Below, one piece after another: positions 35,035 through 43,745 of a stretch of 64,000 nucleotides of DNA. The stretch comes from Pseudonocardia oroxyli (GTDB taxonomy: Bacteria; Actinomycetota; Actinomycetes; Mycobacteriales; Pseudonocardiaceae): the NCBI RefSeq assembly GCF_900102195.1, contig NZ_FNBE01000015.1, forward strand, positions 62,001 through 126,000. Direction: 5' to 3'. Each line of letters opens with the position of its first letter. Position 1 is the first letter of the stretch. Below the pieces are notes generated by a model. It saw only the letters and a list, made by a program, of their open reading frames with translations, was not told the origin of the DNA and did not search any database. The translations under genes and the position numbers were made by a program.

Positions 35035-36528
35035 GTGTCCACCAACCGCGCCGTCGCCGCCGCAACCGGGATCGTGTCGGTCCTCGCCGCGATCTCCTCA
35101 GGGCAGCTCGTCGCCGCTCTGATCGCGCCCGGATCGTCGCCTTTCCTGGCGGTCGGGGACACCGTGATCCGGTTTTCGCCGCAGTTCCTCACCGAATTCG
35201 CGAAAACGACCTTCGGCACGGCCGACAAGCCGGTCCTGCTCACCGGGATGGCCGTGGTGATCCTCCTCCTCGCCGCCGTGGCGGGGCTGCTGCGGCGCGG
35301 GGTCGTGCTGATCGTCGCGCTCGGCCTCGCCGGGATCGCGGCCGTGGTCGGGGCCCCCACGTTCGGACCGGTCGATCTCGTGGCGCCCGTGGTGGCGCTG
35401 CTCGTCGGGGTGGCGGTGTTCGTGGGGTTCCGCAGACCCGCCCGCCAGGACCACACCCGGCGCGCGGTGCTGCTGGGTGGGCTCGCGGCGGTGGCGGTGC
35501 TGTCGGTCGCGGCCGGGGCGGGCAGCCTGCTGGTCGGCGGCGGGTACGCCGAGTCCCGCGACCGGGTCACCCGGCGGCTGGCCGCGGCGCTGCGCACCGA
35601 GCGGGCGCCGGCGATCCCGGCGGGCGCGGACTTCGCCGCGGCGGGCACGCCCACGTTCGTGACCCCCAACGCGGACTTCTACCGGATCGACGTCGCGCTG
35701 CGGGTCCCCGAGGTGCGCGCCGAGGACTGGAGCCTGCGCCTGCACGGCCTGGTCGAGCGTGAGCTCACGCTGACCTTCGACGACCTGCTCGCCCGGCCCC
35801 TCGTCGACCGCACCATCACGATGACCTGCGTGTCCAACCCGGTCGGCGGGGATCTCATCTCCACGGCCACCTTCACCGGGGTCGACCTGCGCAGCCTCCT
35901 GCTCGACGCCGGGGTGCGCCCGGGCGCGGACCAGATCTTCGCGACGAGCGTCGACGGCTGGACCGCGGGGACCCCCACGGACGTCGTGCTCGAACCCGAC
36001 CGGGGGGCCCTGCTCGCCGTCGGGATGAACGGCGAGGCGCTCCCGCCGGAACACGGGTTCCCGGTGCGGATGGTCGTCCCCGGGCTCTACGGCTACGTGT
36101 CCGCGACCAAGTGGCTGGTCGACCTCGAACTGACCACGTTCGACGCCCGCCGGGCGTACTGGCTCGAACGCGGGTGGGCGCAGCGGGCCCCGATCAAGAC
36201 CCAGTCCCGGATCGACGCCCCCCGCGGCTTCGCCACGGTGCCTGCGGGCCCGGTGCGCTGCGCGGGCATCGCCTGGTCCCAGCCCGTCGGGATCGGCCGC
36301 GTGGAGGTCCGGATGGACGGCGGTCCCTGGCGCGAGGCGACCCTCTCGACCGCGGTGAACGGGCGGACCTGGCGCATGTGGACCGCCGACTTCGACCTCC
36401 CAGCGGGCAGCCACACCGTCCAGGTGCGGGCGACCGACGCCGCCGGGAACGTCCAGACCGAACAGCGTGCCGACCCCATTCCCGACGGGGCCTCCGGCTG
36501 GCCCGCGACCATTTTCACGGTCGCCTGA
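35035..36528 (+). CDS. Membrane-bound sulfite-oxidase-family molybdopterin protein
   Basis: A 497-residue protein. The first 170 residues have about four to five transmembrane helices; the rest is a sulfite-oxidase/YedY-type molybdopterin domain (about 200-370) followed by a Mo-co dimerisation domain (VRCAGIAWSQPVGIGRVEVR). The molybdenum-ligating cysteine is in TITMTCVSNPVGGD. The catalytic part should face outward. A GTG at 35035 starts it. The fasciclin lipoprotein gene follows after 87 bp, a pairing seen in other actinobacteria, which suggests a shared envelope role. The electron acceptor is unknown. Confidence 0.87.
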   Translation: MSTNRAVAAATGIVSVLAAISSGQLVAALIAPGSSPFLAVGDTVIRFSPQFLTEFAKTTFGTADKPVLLTGMAVVILLLAAVAGLLRRGVVLIVALGLAGIAAVVGAPTFGPVDLVAPVVALLVGVAVFVGFRRPARQDHTRRAVLLGGLAAVAVLSVAAGAGSLLVGGGYAESRDRVTRRLAAALRTERAPAIPAGADFAAAGTPTFVTPNADFYRIDVALRVPEVRAEDWSLRLHGLVERELTLTFDDLLARPLVDRTITMTCVSNPVGGDLISTATFTGVDLRSLLLDAGVRPGADQIFATSVDGWTAGTPTDVVLEPDRGALLAVGMNGEALPPEHGFPVRMVVPGLYGYVSATKWLVDLELTTFDARRAYWLERGWAQRAPIKTQSRIDAPRGFATVPAGPVRCAGIAWSQPVGIGRVEVRMDGGPWREATLSTAVNGRTWRMWTADFDLPAGSHTVQVRATDAAGNVQTEQRADPIPDGASGWPATIFTVA

Positions 36529-36615
36529 GAAATCGATCGAACCGATCCGCACAACGCACCGAACAACTGTCGAGGGTCCGGTCCACCGGGCCGGAGGATT
36601 CAAGGAGAAATCGCT

Positions 36616-37296
36616 ATGCGCAAGACCTTCCGCATCGCCGCCGCGGGCGCGATCGCCGCTCTGACCGTCTCGCTGGCCGCCTGCGGCTCGTCCGAGTCGG
36701 CCGCACCGGCCACCCCGTCGCAGGCCCCGATGTCCCAGGCGCCGACGTCCGCACCGGCGGCGGCGGGCAACGGCGTCACCACCAACGCCGACGTCTTCGG
36801 TCCGGCCTGCGGCCAGCTCCCGCAGGGCGACGCGCCCGGGTCGCTCAACGCGATGGGCCCGCAGCCGGTCGCCACCGCCGCGAGCACGAACCCGCTGCTG
36901 AGCACGCTCGTCACCGCCGTCGGCAAGGTCCCCGGCCTGGCCGACACCCTCAACCAGCAGCAGGCCATCACCGTGTTCGCCCCGTACAACGGCGCGTTCG
37001 AGGCGGTCCAGAAGCAGGTCGGCGACCAGGCCTTCACCAGCCTGCTGGCGAACCAGCAGCAGCTGGGCGGGCTGCTGAGCTACCACGTCGTCCCGAAGCG
37101 CTACGACGCCACCGGGCTGGTCGACGCGGGCACGGTCACCGAGCTCGCAGGCGGCACCGTCACGATCGGCGGCACGCCGGAGGCCCCGACCGTCACCGAC
37201 GGGATGGGCAACACCGCGAACATCCTCTGCGGCAACATCCCGACCTCGAACGCCACCGTGTTCGTGATCGACAAGGTCCTCATGCCGAAGAGCTGA
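36616..37296 (+). CDS. Fasciclin-domain lipoprotein
   Basis: A 226-residue secreted lipoprotein. The signal peptide MRKTFRIAAAGAIAALTVSL ends at a lipobox with C23. After a Pro/Ala/Ser-rich linker, residues about 80-225 form a FAS1 domain (LLSTLVTAVGKVPGLADTL, ITVFAPYNGAFEAV, LLSYHVVPKRYD, TNATVFVIDKVLMP-like end). It is like mycobacterial MPB70/MPB83 in design. AAGGAG lies just upstream of the ATG. It probably works with the molybdopterin membrane protein encoded before it. Three hairpins follow the stop. Confidence 0.9.
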   Translation: MRKTFRIAAAGAIAALTVSLAACGSSESAAPATPSQAPMSQAPTSAPAAAGNGVTTNADVFGPACGQLPQGDAPGSLNAMGPQPVATAASTNPLLSTLVTAVGKVPGLADTLNQQQAITVFAPYNGAFEAVQKQVGDQAFTSLLANQQQLGGLLSYHVVPKRYDATGLVDAGTVTELAGGTVTIGGTPEAPTVTDGMGNTANILCGNIPTSNATVFVIDKVLMPKS

Positions 37297-37332
37297 ACCG
37301 ATCGGCGCCCGGCGCCGAACGCAGGCTGGGAG

Positions 37333-37362
37333 CATCCGGCGGGTACGACGGCCCGCCGGATG
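37333..37362. terminator. Hairpin 1 after the fasciclin gene
   Basis: CATCCGGCGGG and CCCGCCGGATG form a perfect 11-bp stem with an 8-base loop. Confidence 0.65.
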
Positions 37363-37368
37363 TGTCCG

Positions 37369-37400
37369 GTCGTCGGCTTTCGAGGGGGACCGCCGACGAC
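37369..37400. terminator. Hairpin 2 between the fasciclin and MFS genes
   Basis: GTCGTCGGC and GCCGACGAC form a perfect 9-bp stem with a 14-base loop. Confidence 0.45.
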
Positions 37401-37404
37401 GCCC

Positions 37405-37429
37405 GGTCCCGACCCACCCGGTCGGGGCC
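37405..37429. terminator. Hairpin 3 between the fasciclin and MFS genes
   Basis: GGTCCCGACC pairs with GGTCGGGGCC (one G-U pair) around a 5-base loop, 9 bp from the stop of the minus-strand MFS gene, so it may end transcription from that side. Confidence 0.55.
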
Positions 37430-37437
37430 GGGCCTCC

Positions 37438-38802
37438 TCATTGCTCGGGGACGCCCACGGCAACCCGGCCGCAGGTCGGCGAGGCGGGCCTGCGCCGGAC
37501 GACGTCACGCAGCGGCCGCGGGGCGATCCCGCGCGCGGCGTCCACCCGACGGGCCTTGCGGCGGGTGACCAGGATCCCGACGACGGCGACCGCCCACACC
37601 GGGTACTGCACCAGCCATGCCACCCGGAAGCCCTCCGGGGTGAAGCCGCCCAGTGCGGTCAGCACCCACCCCATCACCATCAGGACCACCACGGACGCGC
37701 TGTACCCCGCGATGTTGACCATGCCCTGGGCGACGGCGAGGGTGGAGCCCGGGTTCGTCGTCCGCGCGATGTCGAAACCGACCACCGACGCCGGCCCGCC
37801 GATCGCGAGCACCACGATCAGGACGACGAGCAGCCACATCGGGGCCCGGCCGGGCTGGACGAGGACGGCCGTCCAGGTGCCCGCCGTGAGCGCGATGACC
37901 GACAGCAGGATCCACGAGCGGCGCATCGGGTGCCGCGCGGTGAGCACCCCGACCAGTGGCCCGACCACCACCGCGGCGAACACCAGCAGCGTCATCAGGG
38001 AGCCCGCGACCAGCGGGTCCAGCCCCTGCGCCGACACGAGGTAGGGCAGGCCCCAGAGCAGCGCGAACGTCATCATCGAGAACTGCGTGCCGAGGTGGCC
38101 GAAGAACCCGAGCCGCGTCCCCGGCCGCCGCCAGACGTCCGCGACCTGGCGCAGCATCGTCCGCGCCGACACCGGCGGCGGGGCCCGCCAGCCGCGGGGG
38201 CCGTCCCGCACCACCGTCCCGGCGACGGCCGCGGAGAGCACGCTGGCCGCGGCGGCCGCGGCGAAGGCCGCGGTCCAGCCCGCGGCGTGGAGCAGCAGGA
38301 GCAGCGGCAGCGCGGAGAGCACCTGGCCCAGCTGTCCGACGATCGTCGTGACCTGGGTGACGACGGGGACCCGGCGGGGCGGGAACCAGCGCGCCACGAC
38401 CACCATCGCCGCGGAGAACACCACCGCGTCTCCCGCGCCGACCAGGGCCCGGGCGCCGAGCGCGAGCGGCAGCGCCCCGGTGAAGGCCAGCACGCCCTGG
38501 CCCACGCCGAGGATCAGCCCGCCGACCAGCAGCATTCGGCGGGGGCCGTACCGGTCCACCAGCATCCCGGCGGGGATCTGCCCGGCCGCGTACACGGTGA
38601 TCTGGAGGAAGACGAACAGCGAGAGCGTGCCGGGGTCGATCCCGAAGCGGTCCGCGGCGTCGAGTCCGGCCGCCCCGAGCGAGGTCCGCTGGGTGACCGC
38701 GAGCAGGTACACCGCGATCGCGGCGGCCCACACCGCCCAGACGGCGCGTCCACCCCTGTCGTCCCGTGTCCCGCTCCTGACCCCCGACCGGACGGTCCCC
38801 AT
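37438..38802 (-). CDS. Major facilitator superfamily transporter
   Basis: A 454-residue MFS permease with about 12 transmembrane helices. The loop between helices 2 and 3 has GMLVDRYGPRRMLL, the MFS signature. It begins MGTVRSG on an ATG at 38802, and a long basic cytoplasmic tail (RRKARRVDAARG...) ends it. It is divergent from a LacI-type regulator, with a perfect LacI-style operator in the 84-bp gap. The substrate may therefore be a sugar or sugar acid, but that is inference. Confidence 0.85.
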   Translation of the reverse strand: MGTVRSGVRSGTRDDRGGRAVWAVWAAAIAVYLLAVTQRTSLGAAGLDAADRFGIDPGTLSLFVFLQITVYAAGQIPAGMLVDRYGPRRMLLVGGLILGVGQGVLAFTGALPLALGARALVGAGDAVVFSAAMVVVARWFPPRRVPVVTQVTTIVGQLGQVLSALPLLLLLHAAGWTAAFAAAAAASVLSAAVAGTVVRDGPRGWRAPPPVSARTMLRQVADVWRRPGTRLGFFGHLGTQFSMMTFALLWGLPYLVSAQGLDPLVAGSLMTLLVFAAVVVGPLVGVLTARHPMRRSWILLSVIALTAGTWTAVLVQPGRAPMWLLVVLIVVLAIGGPASVVGFDIARTTNPGSTLAVAQGMVNIAGYSASVVVLMVMGWVLTALGGFTPEGFRVAWLVQYPVWAVAVVGILVTRRKARRVDAARGIAPRPLRDVVRRRPASPTCGRVAVGVPEQ

Positions 38803-38840
38803 GCTGCGCAGTGCTCCCTCTCTTCGACTCGAACCAGTAT

Positions 38841-38854
38841 GGCAACCGGTTGCC
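38841..38854. promoter_or_regulatory. LacI-family operator
   Basis: GGCAACCGGTTGCC is a perfect 14-bp palindrome with a central CG, the usual form of LacI/GalR operators. It lies between the MFS and LacI starts, 33 bp before the LacI ATG, and would allow control of both directions. Confidence 0.7.
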
Positions 38855-38886
38855 GCTCAGGTGCAGGCCCGTGGTGGAATGCCGCC

Positions 38887-39921
38887 ATGAATCACACCGG
38901 GGACGCCCGTCCGCGGGCCGTGACGATCTACGACGTCGCCCGCGCGGCCGGCGTCGCGACGTCCACCGCGTCCCGGGCGCTGTCCAACCCCGGCCGCGTG
39001 TCCGAGCGCACCCGCGCGCACGTGGCGGAGGTCGCCGAGCGGCTCGGCTACGTGCCCAACCGCATGGCGCAGGCGCTCCCCTCGGGCCGGACGGGGCTGT
39101 TCGCCCTGCTCGTCCCGGACGTCACCAACCCCCACCACGTCGGGTTGATCCGCGGAGCCGAGGCGCAGGCCGCGGCGGCCGGGCACAGCATCGTGCTCGC
39201 CGACGGCCAGGAGGACGCCGCGATCGAGGCCGCCCACCTGCGTCGGCTCGGCTCGTTCGTCGACGGGTTCCTGCTGGTGTCCCCCCGCGGTTCCGCCGAC
39301 GACCTCGCGCCGCTGCTGCGCCGCCACCCGGCCGCGGTGTTCAACCGGCCGCTGGCCGGGCTGCCGGGCGTGGTCGCGGACATCGACGCCGCGAGCGCCC
39401 AGACCGTCGAGCACCTCGCCGGGCTCGGTCACCGCACCCTGGTCTACCTGCGCGGGCCCGAGACCTCCTGGGCGGACGGTGAACGCCGACGCACCCTGAC
39501 CGCCCACGCCGAGCGCCACGGCGTCTCCTTCCACGCGGTGGGCCCGCACGCCCCCGTCCTCGGGTCCGGGTCCGCGGCCGCGGAGGCGGGCCTGGCCACC
39601 GGGGCGACGGCCCTGGTGGCGTTCAACGACCTGATCGCGATCGGCGTCCTGCAACACCTCGAACGGGCCGGGGTGCCCGTGCCCGGCGACGTGAGCGTCG
39701 TCGGGGCGGACGACGTCTTCGGCGCCTCCTTCTGCCACCCGCCGCTCACCACGGTGACCAGCCCCGCCGAGCCAGCGGGCCGGGCGCTGGTCGATCTCGT
39801 CACCGGCACCGCGCCGGACGACCCGGTCCTCCCGTCCGTCCTGGTGGTGCGCGAGTCCACGGGGCCCGCCCGGAGTTCGAGATCGCCACGAGGGGTGCCG
39901 TTCGGAGCCGCGAATCGCTAG
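38887..39921 (+). CDS. LacI-family transcriptional regulator
   Basis: A 344-residue repressor-type protein. The helix-turn-helix is TIYDVARAAGVATSTASRAL, with the hinge helix at NRMAQALPSGRT, then a periplasmic-binding-protein-like effector domain (FALLVPDVTNPHHVGLIRG, TALVAFNDLIAIGVLQHL, VSVVGADDVF). The C terminus carries a short Arg/Ser tail. It should bind the palindrome at 38841 and control the divergent MFS gene and itself. The CoA-transferase gene begins 26 bp after its stop and may be in the same transcript. Confidence 0.9.
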   Translation: MNHTGDARPRAVTIYDVARAAGVATSTASRALSNPGRVSERTRAHVAEVAERLGYVPNRMAQALPSGRTGLFALLVPDVTNPHHVGLIRGAEAQAAAAGHSIVLADGQEDAAIEAAHLRRLGSFVDGFLLVSPRGSADDLAPLLRRHPAAVFNRPLAGLPGVVADIDAASAQTVEHLAGLGHRTLVYLRGPETSWADGERRRTLTAHAERHGVSFHAVGPHAPVLGSGSAAAEAGLATGATALVAFNDLIAIGVLQHLERAGVPVPGDVSVVGADDVFGASFCHPPLTTVTSPAEPAGRALVDLVTGTAPDDPVLPSVLVVRESTGPARSSRSPRGVPFGAANR

Positions 39922-39947
39922 GCTCACCGGCGACGAAGGGTGTGACG

Positions 39948-42356
39948 ATGACGTCATGTTCGCCGAGTGTGGAAAGCCCGCTCGCGGGGGTCAGGGTGCT
40001 CGAGGCCGGTGACACGATCGCCCTCGCGTACGCGGGGCGGCTGCTCGCCGACCTGGGCGCCGACGTGGTGCTCGTCGAGTCCGGGCCCGGCAGCCCCTTG
40101 CGTGCGCTCGGCCCGTTCGCGGGCGGGGTGCCGGACGCGGAGCGCAGCGCGGCGTTCGCCTACTTCCACGCGGGCAAGAGCTCGGTGTCGCGGTCCGCGG
40201 ACCTCGGCGCCCTCGCCGCGCGGTCGGACGTCGTCCTGCGCGGCTCCCGGGACGGGGACCCGTTCCTGACCGACGCCGAGGTCGAGCGCCTGGTCGCGGA
40301 CGACCCGGGGCTGGTCGTGGTCGACGTCTCCGCCCTGGGCCGGATCGGCACCGGGGCGGGCCCCCACGGATCGGACGACCTGCTCGCCCTCGCCGCCTCG
40401 GGGCTGCTGCGCGTCAACTCGACGTCGCTGACCGACGACGACCCGCAGCCGCTGCGCTACCGCGGCGAGCTGTCGAGCGTGCACGCGGCCTGCGGCGCGG
40501 TCGTCGCGGTGCTCGGCGCACTGTTCGAGCGCCGGCGCAGCGGACGCGGCCAGCGGGTCGACGTCTCCCAGCAGGCCGCCGTCGCCTCCGTGCTGGCCAC
40601 CGCCGTCTCCCGCTGGGCCTACACCGGCACGGCGCCGGTCTGGCAGGGCAACCGCAGCGTCGGGCCGTGGGGCTTCTACGAGCTCGTCGACGGCCGGGTC
40701 CTCATGCAGATCACCCGCGACGAGGAGTTCCGCAGGCTGGTGCACCTGCTCGGGGACCCGGACTGGGGCGCCATCGAGCTCTTCGACACCAGCGCGGGTC
40801 GCGACGAGAACCACGACGTCCTCGACGTGTTCGTCCGGGAGGCGCTCGCCCCCTACACGATGCGGGAGTTCCTCGACCTCGCCTACGAGCACCGGATCGC
40901 CGCCTGCCCGATCCACGGCGCCCGGGACATCCTGGAGTGGGACCACCTGGCGGCCCGCTCGTCGCTGCCGACGGCGCGGTTCGCCACCGGGGACGGCGTG
41001 CCGGTGCCCGTGCGGCCCCGGCGCTTCGACGGCGCGGTCCCGCCCGAGCGCGGCCCCGTGCCGCGCCTGGGCTCGGGGGACGCCGAGGCGCTGTGGACCA
41101 CCCCCGCCGAGCGGCCCTCCCCCGCCGCGGGCGCGGGCGCCCCCGTCCCGGGCCCGCTCGCCGGGATCCGCGTCGTCGACCTCACCGTGGTGTGGGCGGG
41201 CCCCTTCTCGGCGATGCAGCTGGCCCACTTGGGCGCGGACGTGCTCAAGATCGAGTCGTCGACCCGGCTCGAGACCACGCGGGGACTGGGTCCCTACGCG
41301 GACGAGATCGTCGGGGTGAACCGCTCCGGGTACTTCAACCAGAACAACCAGGGCAAGCGGTCCGTCGCACTCGACCTCAAGACCGAACGCGGCCGGGAGC
41401 TGCTGCGCGACCTGATCGCCACGGCGGACGTGGTGATCGACAACATGAGCGCGGGCGCCCTGGGGCGCATGGGCTTCCCCTTCGAGCGGCTGACCGAGAT
41501 CAACCCGCGGATCGTCGCGGTCTCGATGACCGGCTTCGGCGAGTCCGGCCCGTACTCCGGACACACGGCCTACGGCTCGCTGATCGACGCCCTCTGCGGG
41601 ATCGCCACGTCCAACGGCCGCGTCCGCGGCGGGCCGACCGACCTGGTGATGTCCCTGCCGGACCCGATGGCGGGCATCACCACGGCCGTCGCCACGCTGG
41701 GTGCCCTGTACCGGGCCCGCACGACGGGCGAACCCGTCCGCGTCGAGACGGCGATGTTCGAGTCCTGCCTCGCGGCGTTCCCCTGGCCCGTGCTGTTCGC
41801 GGGGGCGACCGGCGGCGAGGTCCCGGTGATCCACAACCGGGACGAGGCACGCAGCCCGCACGGCACGTTCCGCTGCCGCGGCGGGGCGGACTGGGTGGCG
41901 GTCAGCGTGGCCGACGACGCCGCGTTCGCCGCGCTGGCGGACGTGATGGGCGATCCCGGCCTCGCCGACGACCCGCGGTTTCGCACGCTGGGGTCACGCA
42001 GGCTGCACGAGGACGAGCTGGAGGCCCCGGTCTCGGCCTGGACCGCGGAGCGCAGCCCCGCCGAGGTGGTGGAGACGTTGCAGGCCAAGGGGATCGGCGC
42101 CGAGATCGTCGCCACGATCGGCGAGGTGCACCGCCATCCCGTGCTCGCCGCGCGCGGCTTCTTCCCGGAGCTGACGCACTCCGAGATCGGCCCCCACAGG
42201 CTGCCCTCGGTCCCGTGGGTGGCCTCGCGCTCCCCCATGTCCCCGCGCGCCGCGGCCCCGGCGCTGGGCGAGCACACCAGGGAGGTCCTCACCGAGGTGC
42301 TCGGCCTCACCGCCGCCCAGCTCGACGAGCTGGAGCGCCACGGCGTCACGGTGTAG
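39948..42356 (+). CDS. Fused two-domain CaiB/BaiF (class III) CoA-transferase
   Basis: An 802-residue protein made of two full class III CoA-transferase domains (about 10-385 and 400-800) in one chain. These enzymes move CoA between acids. In domain 1 the catalytic aspartate appears kept (D144 in HGSDDLLALAASG). In domain 2 the matching place reads SGHTAYGSLIDALCG, with Gly where Asp is expected. Heteromeric enzymes such as BbsEF also have one active and one inactive subunit, so this may be a single-chain version. The ATG at 39948 has GAAGGG 7 bases upstream; a GTG 6 bp earlier is possible. First gene of the catabolic island. Confidence 0.85.
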   Translation: MTSCSPSVESPLAGVRVLEAGDTIALAYAGRLLADLGADVVLVESGPGSPLRALGPFAGGVPDAERSAAFAYFHAGKSSVSRSADLGALAARSDVVLRGSRDGDPFLTDAEVERLVADDPGLVVVDVSALGRIGTGAGPHGSDDLLALAASGLLRVNSTSLTDDDPQPLRYRGELSSVHAACGAVVAVLGALFERRRSGRGQRVDVSQQAAVASVLATAVSRWAYTGTAPVWQGNRSVGPWGFYELVDGRVLMQITRDEEFRRLVHLLGDPDWGAIELFDTSAGRDENHDVLDVFVREALAPYTMREFLDLAYEHRIAACPIHGARDILEWDHLAARSSLPTARFATGDGVPVPVRPRRFDGAVPPERGPVPRLGSGDAEALWTTPAERPSPAAGAGAPVPGPLAGIRVVDLTVVWAGPFSAMQLAHLGADVLKIESSTRLETTRGLGPYADEIVGVNRSGYFNQNNQGKRSVALDLKTERGRELLRDLIATADVVIDNMSAGALGRMGFPFERLTEINPRIVAVSMTGFGESGPYSGHTAYGSLIDALCGIATSNGRVRGGPTDLVMSLPDPMAGITTAVATLGALYRARTTGEPVRVETAMFESCLAAFPWPVLFAGATGGEVPVIHNRDEARSPHGTFRCRGGADWVAVSVADDAAFAALADVMGDPGLADDPRFRTLGSRRLHEDELEAPVSAWTAERSPAEVVETLQAKGIGAEIVATIGEVHRHPVLAARGFFPELTHSEIGPHRLPSVPWVASRSPMSPRAAAPALGEHTREVLTEVLGLTAAQLDELERHGVTV

Positions 42357-42365
42357 CGGAGCCGG

Positions 42366-42397
42366 GGCCCGCGCGCCCGGATCCGGGCGCGCGGGCC
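42366..42397. terminator. Perfect 32-bp palindrome between convergent genes
   Basis: GGCCCGCGCGCCCGGA at 42366-42381 is exactly self-complementary to the next 16 bases. It starts 9 bp after the CoA-transferase stop and lies 15 bp from the stop of the minus-strand small gene, so it can serve both. Confidence 0.65.
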
Positions 42398-42412
42398 GGT
42401 TGAGCGGTGGAG

Positions 42413-42751
42413 TCAGTCCGCCGTCCCCTGTGCCGCCCGCTGCCGCAGGGCGATGGGCACGCCGGCGAGGTCCTCGTCGTTGCAGAGCAGCTTGACCTCG
42501 TAGTAGATGCCGCCGGGCGAGTCGTCGTAGTCCAGGTGCACGCCGATCACGTCGACGGGCTCGCCCAGCCACTCCTGCACCTCGCGCAGCCAGCGGGCCG
42601 AGCGTTCCAGCGCGGTGGGCAGGTCGTCGTCCCGGAAGCCGACCGGGCGGAACGGCACACCCTGGATCTCGTCGTGTCCGTGCGACGGGCGCGGCAGTGC
42701 CCGCGCCAGCCCGGATTCGTCAGTGTCGAGTCGGACGGAGTCCTCAGTCAC
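42413..42751 (-). CDS. Small conserved-looking hypothetical protein
   Basis: A 112-residue soluble protein I do not recognise. It is acidic at the N terminus, with a helical stretch PTALERSARWLREVQEWLG and two likely strands, VDVIGVHLDYD and GGIYYEVKLLCND. No membrane segment, signal peptide or metal motif. I use the GTG at 42751; a TTG 36 bp upstream is also open. Codon use is like the neighbours. It lies between the CoA-transferase and the HpaB-family gene on the minus strand and has no visible link to either. Confidence 0.55.
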   Translation of the reverse strand: MTEDSVRLDTDESGLARALPRPSHGHDEIQGVPFRPVGFRDDDLPTALERSARWLREVQEWLGEPVDVIGVHLDYDDSPGGIYYEVKLLCNDEDLAGVPIALRQRAAQGTAD

Positions 42752-42863
42752 CCCAGCAGGATGGTAGGACGGGGGTGCCCCGGGCAAGTCGCCCCACGGG
42801 CGGAGGACCCCGCACCCGGTGTCACCGGTGACAGCGGCTGCGGGATCCTGCCCGGTCGCGGGG

Positions 42864-43745
42864 TCAGAACGGGACGCCGACCAGCTCCTTGGCCTGGGCG
42901 ACCGCCTTGTCCATCGGGTACCACTTGCGTGTGACGATCTTCTGCGCGTAGAGCCCGCCGCCCGCCTGGATGTTCGTGACGAGCCTCCAGCCGCCGTAGG
43001 TGTCCGCCGAGATGTCCCGGATCAGGTGGAACAGGCGGAGCCGGATCTCGCCGTCGATCTCCGGGTTGGCCTGCATGTACTTGCGCACCGCCGGGCCGAT
43101 CTCGGGGTTGCGCAGGTCCGCCAGCGACGGCGCGGTGACGATCGAGCCGCCCGCGATGTCGTGCAGGCTCTGCACGAGCCGGTCGTAGTGCGAGGCCGCG
43201 TAGTACTTGCCCGCGTTGGTGTACAGCTCGTCGGGGAAGGCGGCGCCGTTGTCGCCCACGTGGCAGTGCGTGATCGCGGCCTCGAGCGAGGCGCGGATCA
43301 GCGTGGCCTGGATCAGCATGTCGTCGATCTTGTCCCGGACGTGCGCCACGGACTCGGTGCCGTTCGCCTGCGCGATCAGCTGGGCGAGCCCGACCAGCAG
43401 GTCCGCACCGTCCGCCATCGAGGAGAGCCCGCCGAGGCGCTCCCACAGCCCCAGCGAGTGCGCGAACACGGTGGCGTACCGGGTCTGCCCGTCGAGGAAG
43501 ACGCGCTCGGTCGGGACGAAGACGTCCTCGAGGATGACGAACGACTCCGGGTAGGCGTCCGTCGGGACGTCGGAGAACGGGCTGTGGTCACCGGTCGGGT
43601 CGTACACCTTGTCGTAGCCCTCGGCGATCAGCGTCGCGCCGGCGCCCAGGATCGGGTGGTCCTCGATGCGGTCGACGAGCTCGCCCTCGAACCACACCCT
43701 GCGCCCGTCGTCGATCGACGCCAGGTACTCCGCACCGGTCTTCAT
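42864..43745 (-). CDS. Internally shortened HpaB-family protein (4-hydroxyphenylacetate 3-monooxygenase/4-hydroxybutyryl-CoA dehydratase type)
   Basis: A 293-residue protein. Residues 1-55 (MKTGAEYLASIDDGRRVWFE, then IAEGYDKVYDPTGDHSPF) match the start of HpaB proteins, and residues about 65-293 (YPESFVILEDVFVPTERVFL to the end) match their C-terminal helical domain. The middle flavin-binding section, about 200 residues in the usual 480-520, is missing, yet the frame stays open. Without it flavin chemistry is unlikely, so it may be a decaying gene or may have another use. ATG at 43745 shares one base with the upstream tetR stop, so they are one operon. Confidence 0.65.
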   Translation of the reverse strand: MKTGAEYLASIDDGRRVWFEGELVDRIEDHPILGAGATLIAEGYDKVYDPTGDHSPFSDVPTDAYPESFVILEDVFVPTERVFLDGQTRYATVFAHSLGLWERLGGLSSMADGADLLVGLAQLIAQANGTESVAHVRDKIDDMLIQATLIRASLEAAITHCHVGDNGAAFPDELYTNAGKYYAASHYDRLVQSLHDIAGGSIVTAPSLADLRNPEIGPAVRKYMQANPEIDGEIRLRLFHLIRDISADTYGGWRLVTNIQAGGGLYAQKIVTRKWYPMDKAVAQAKELVGVPF

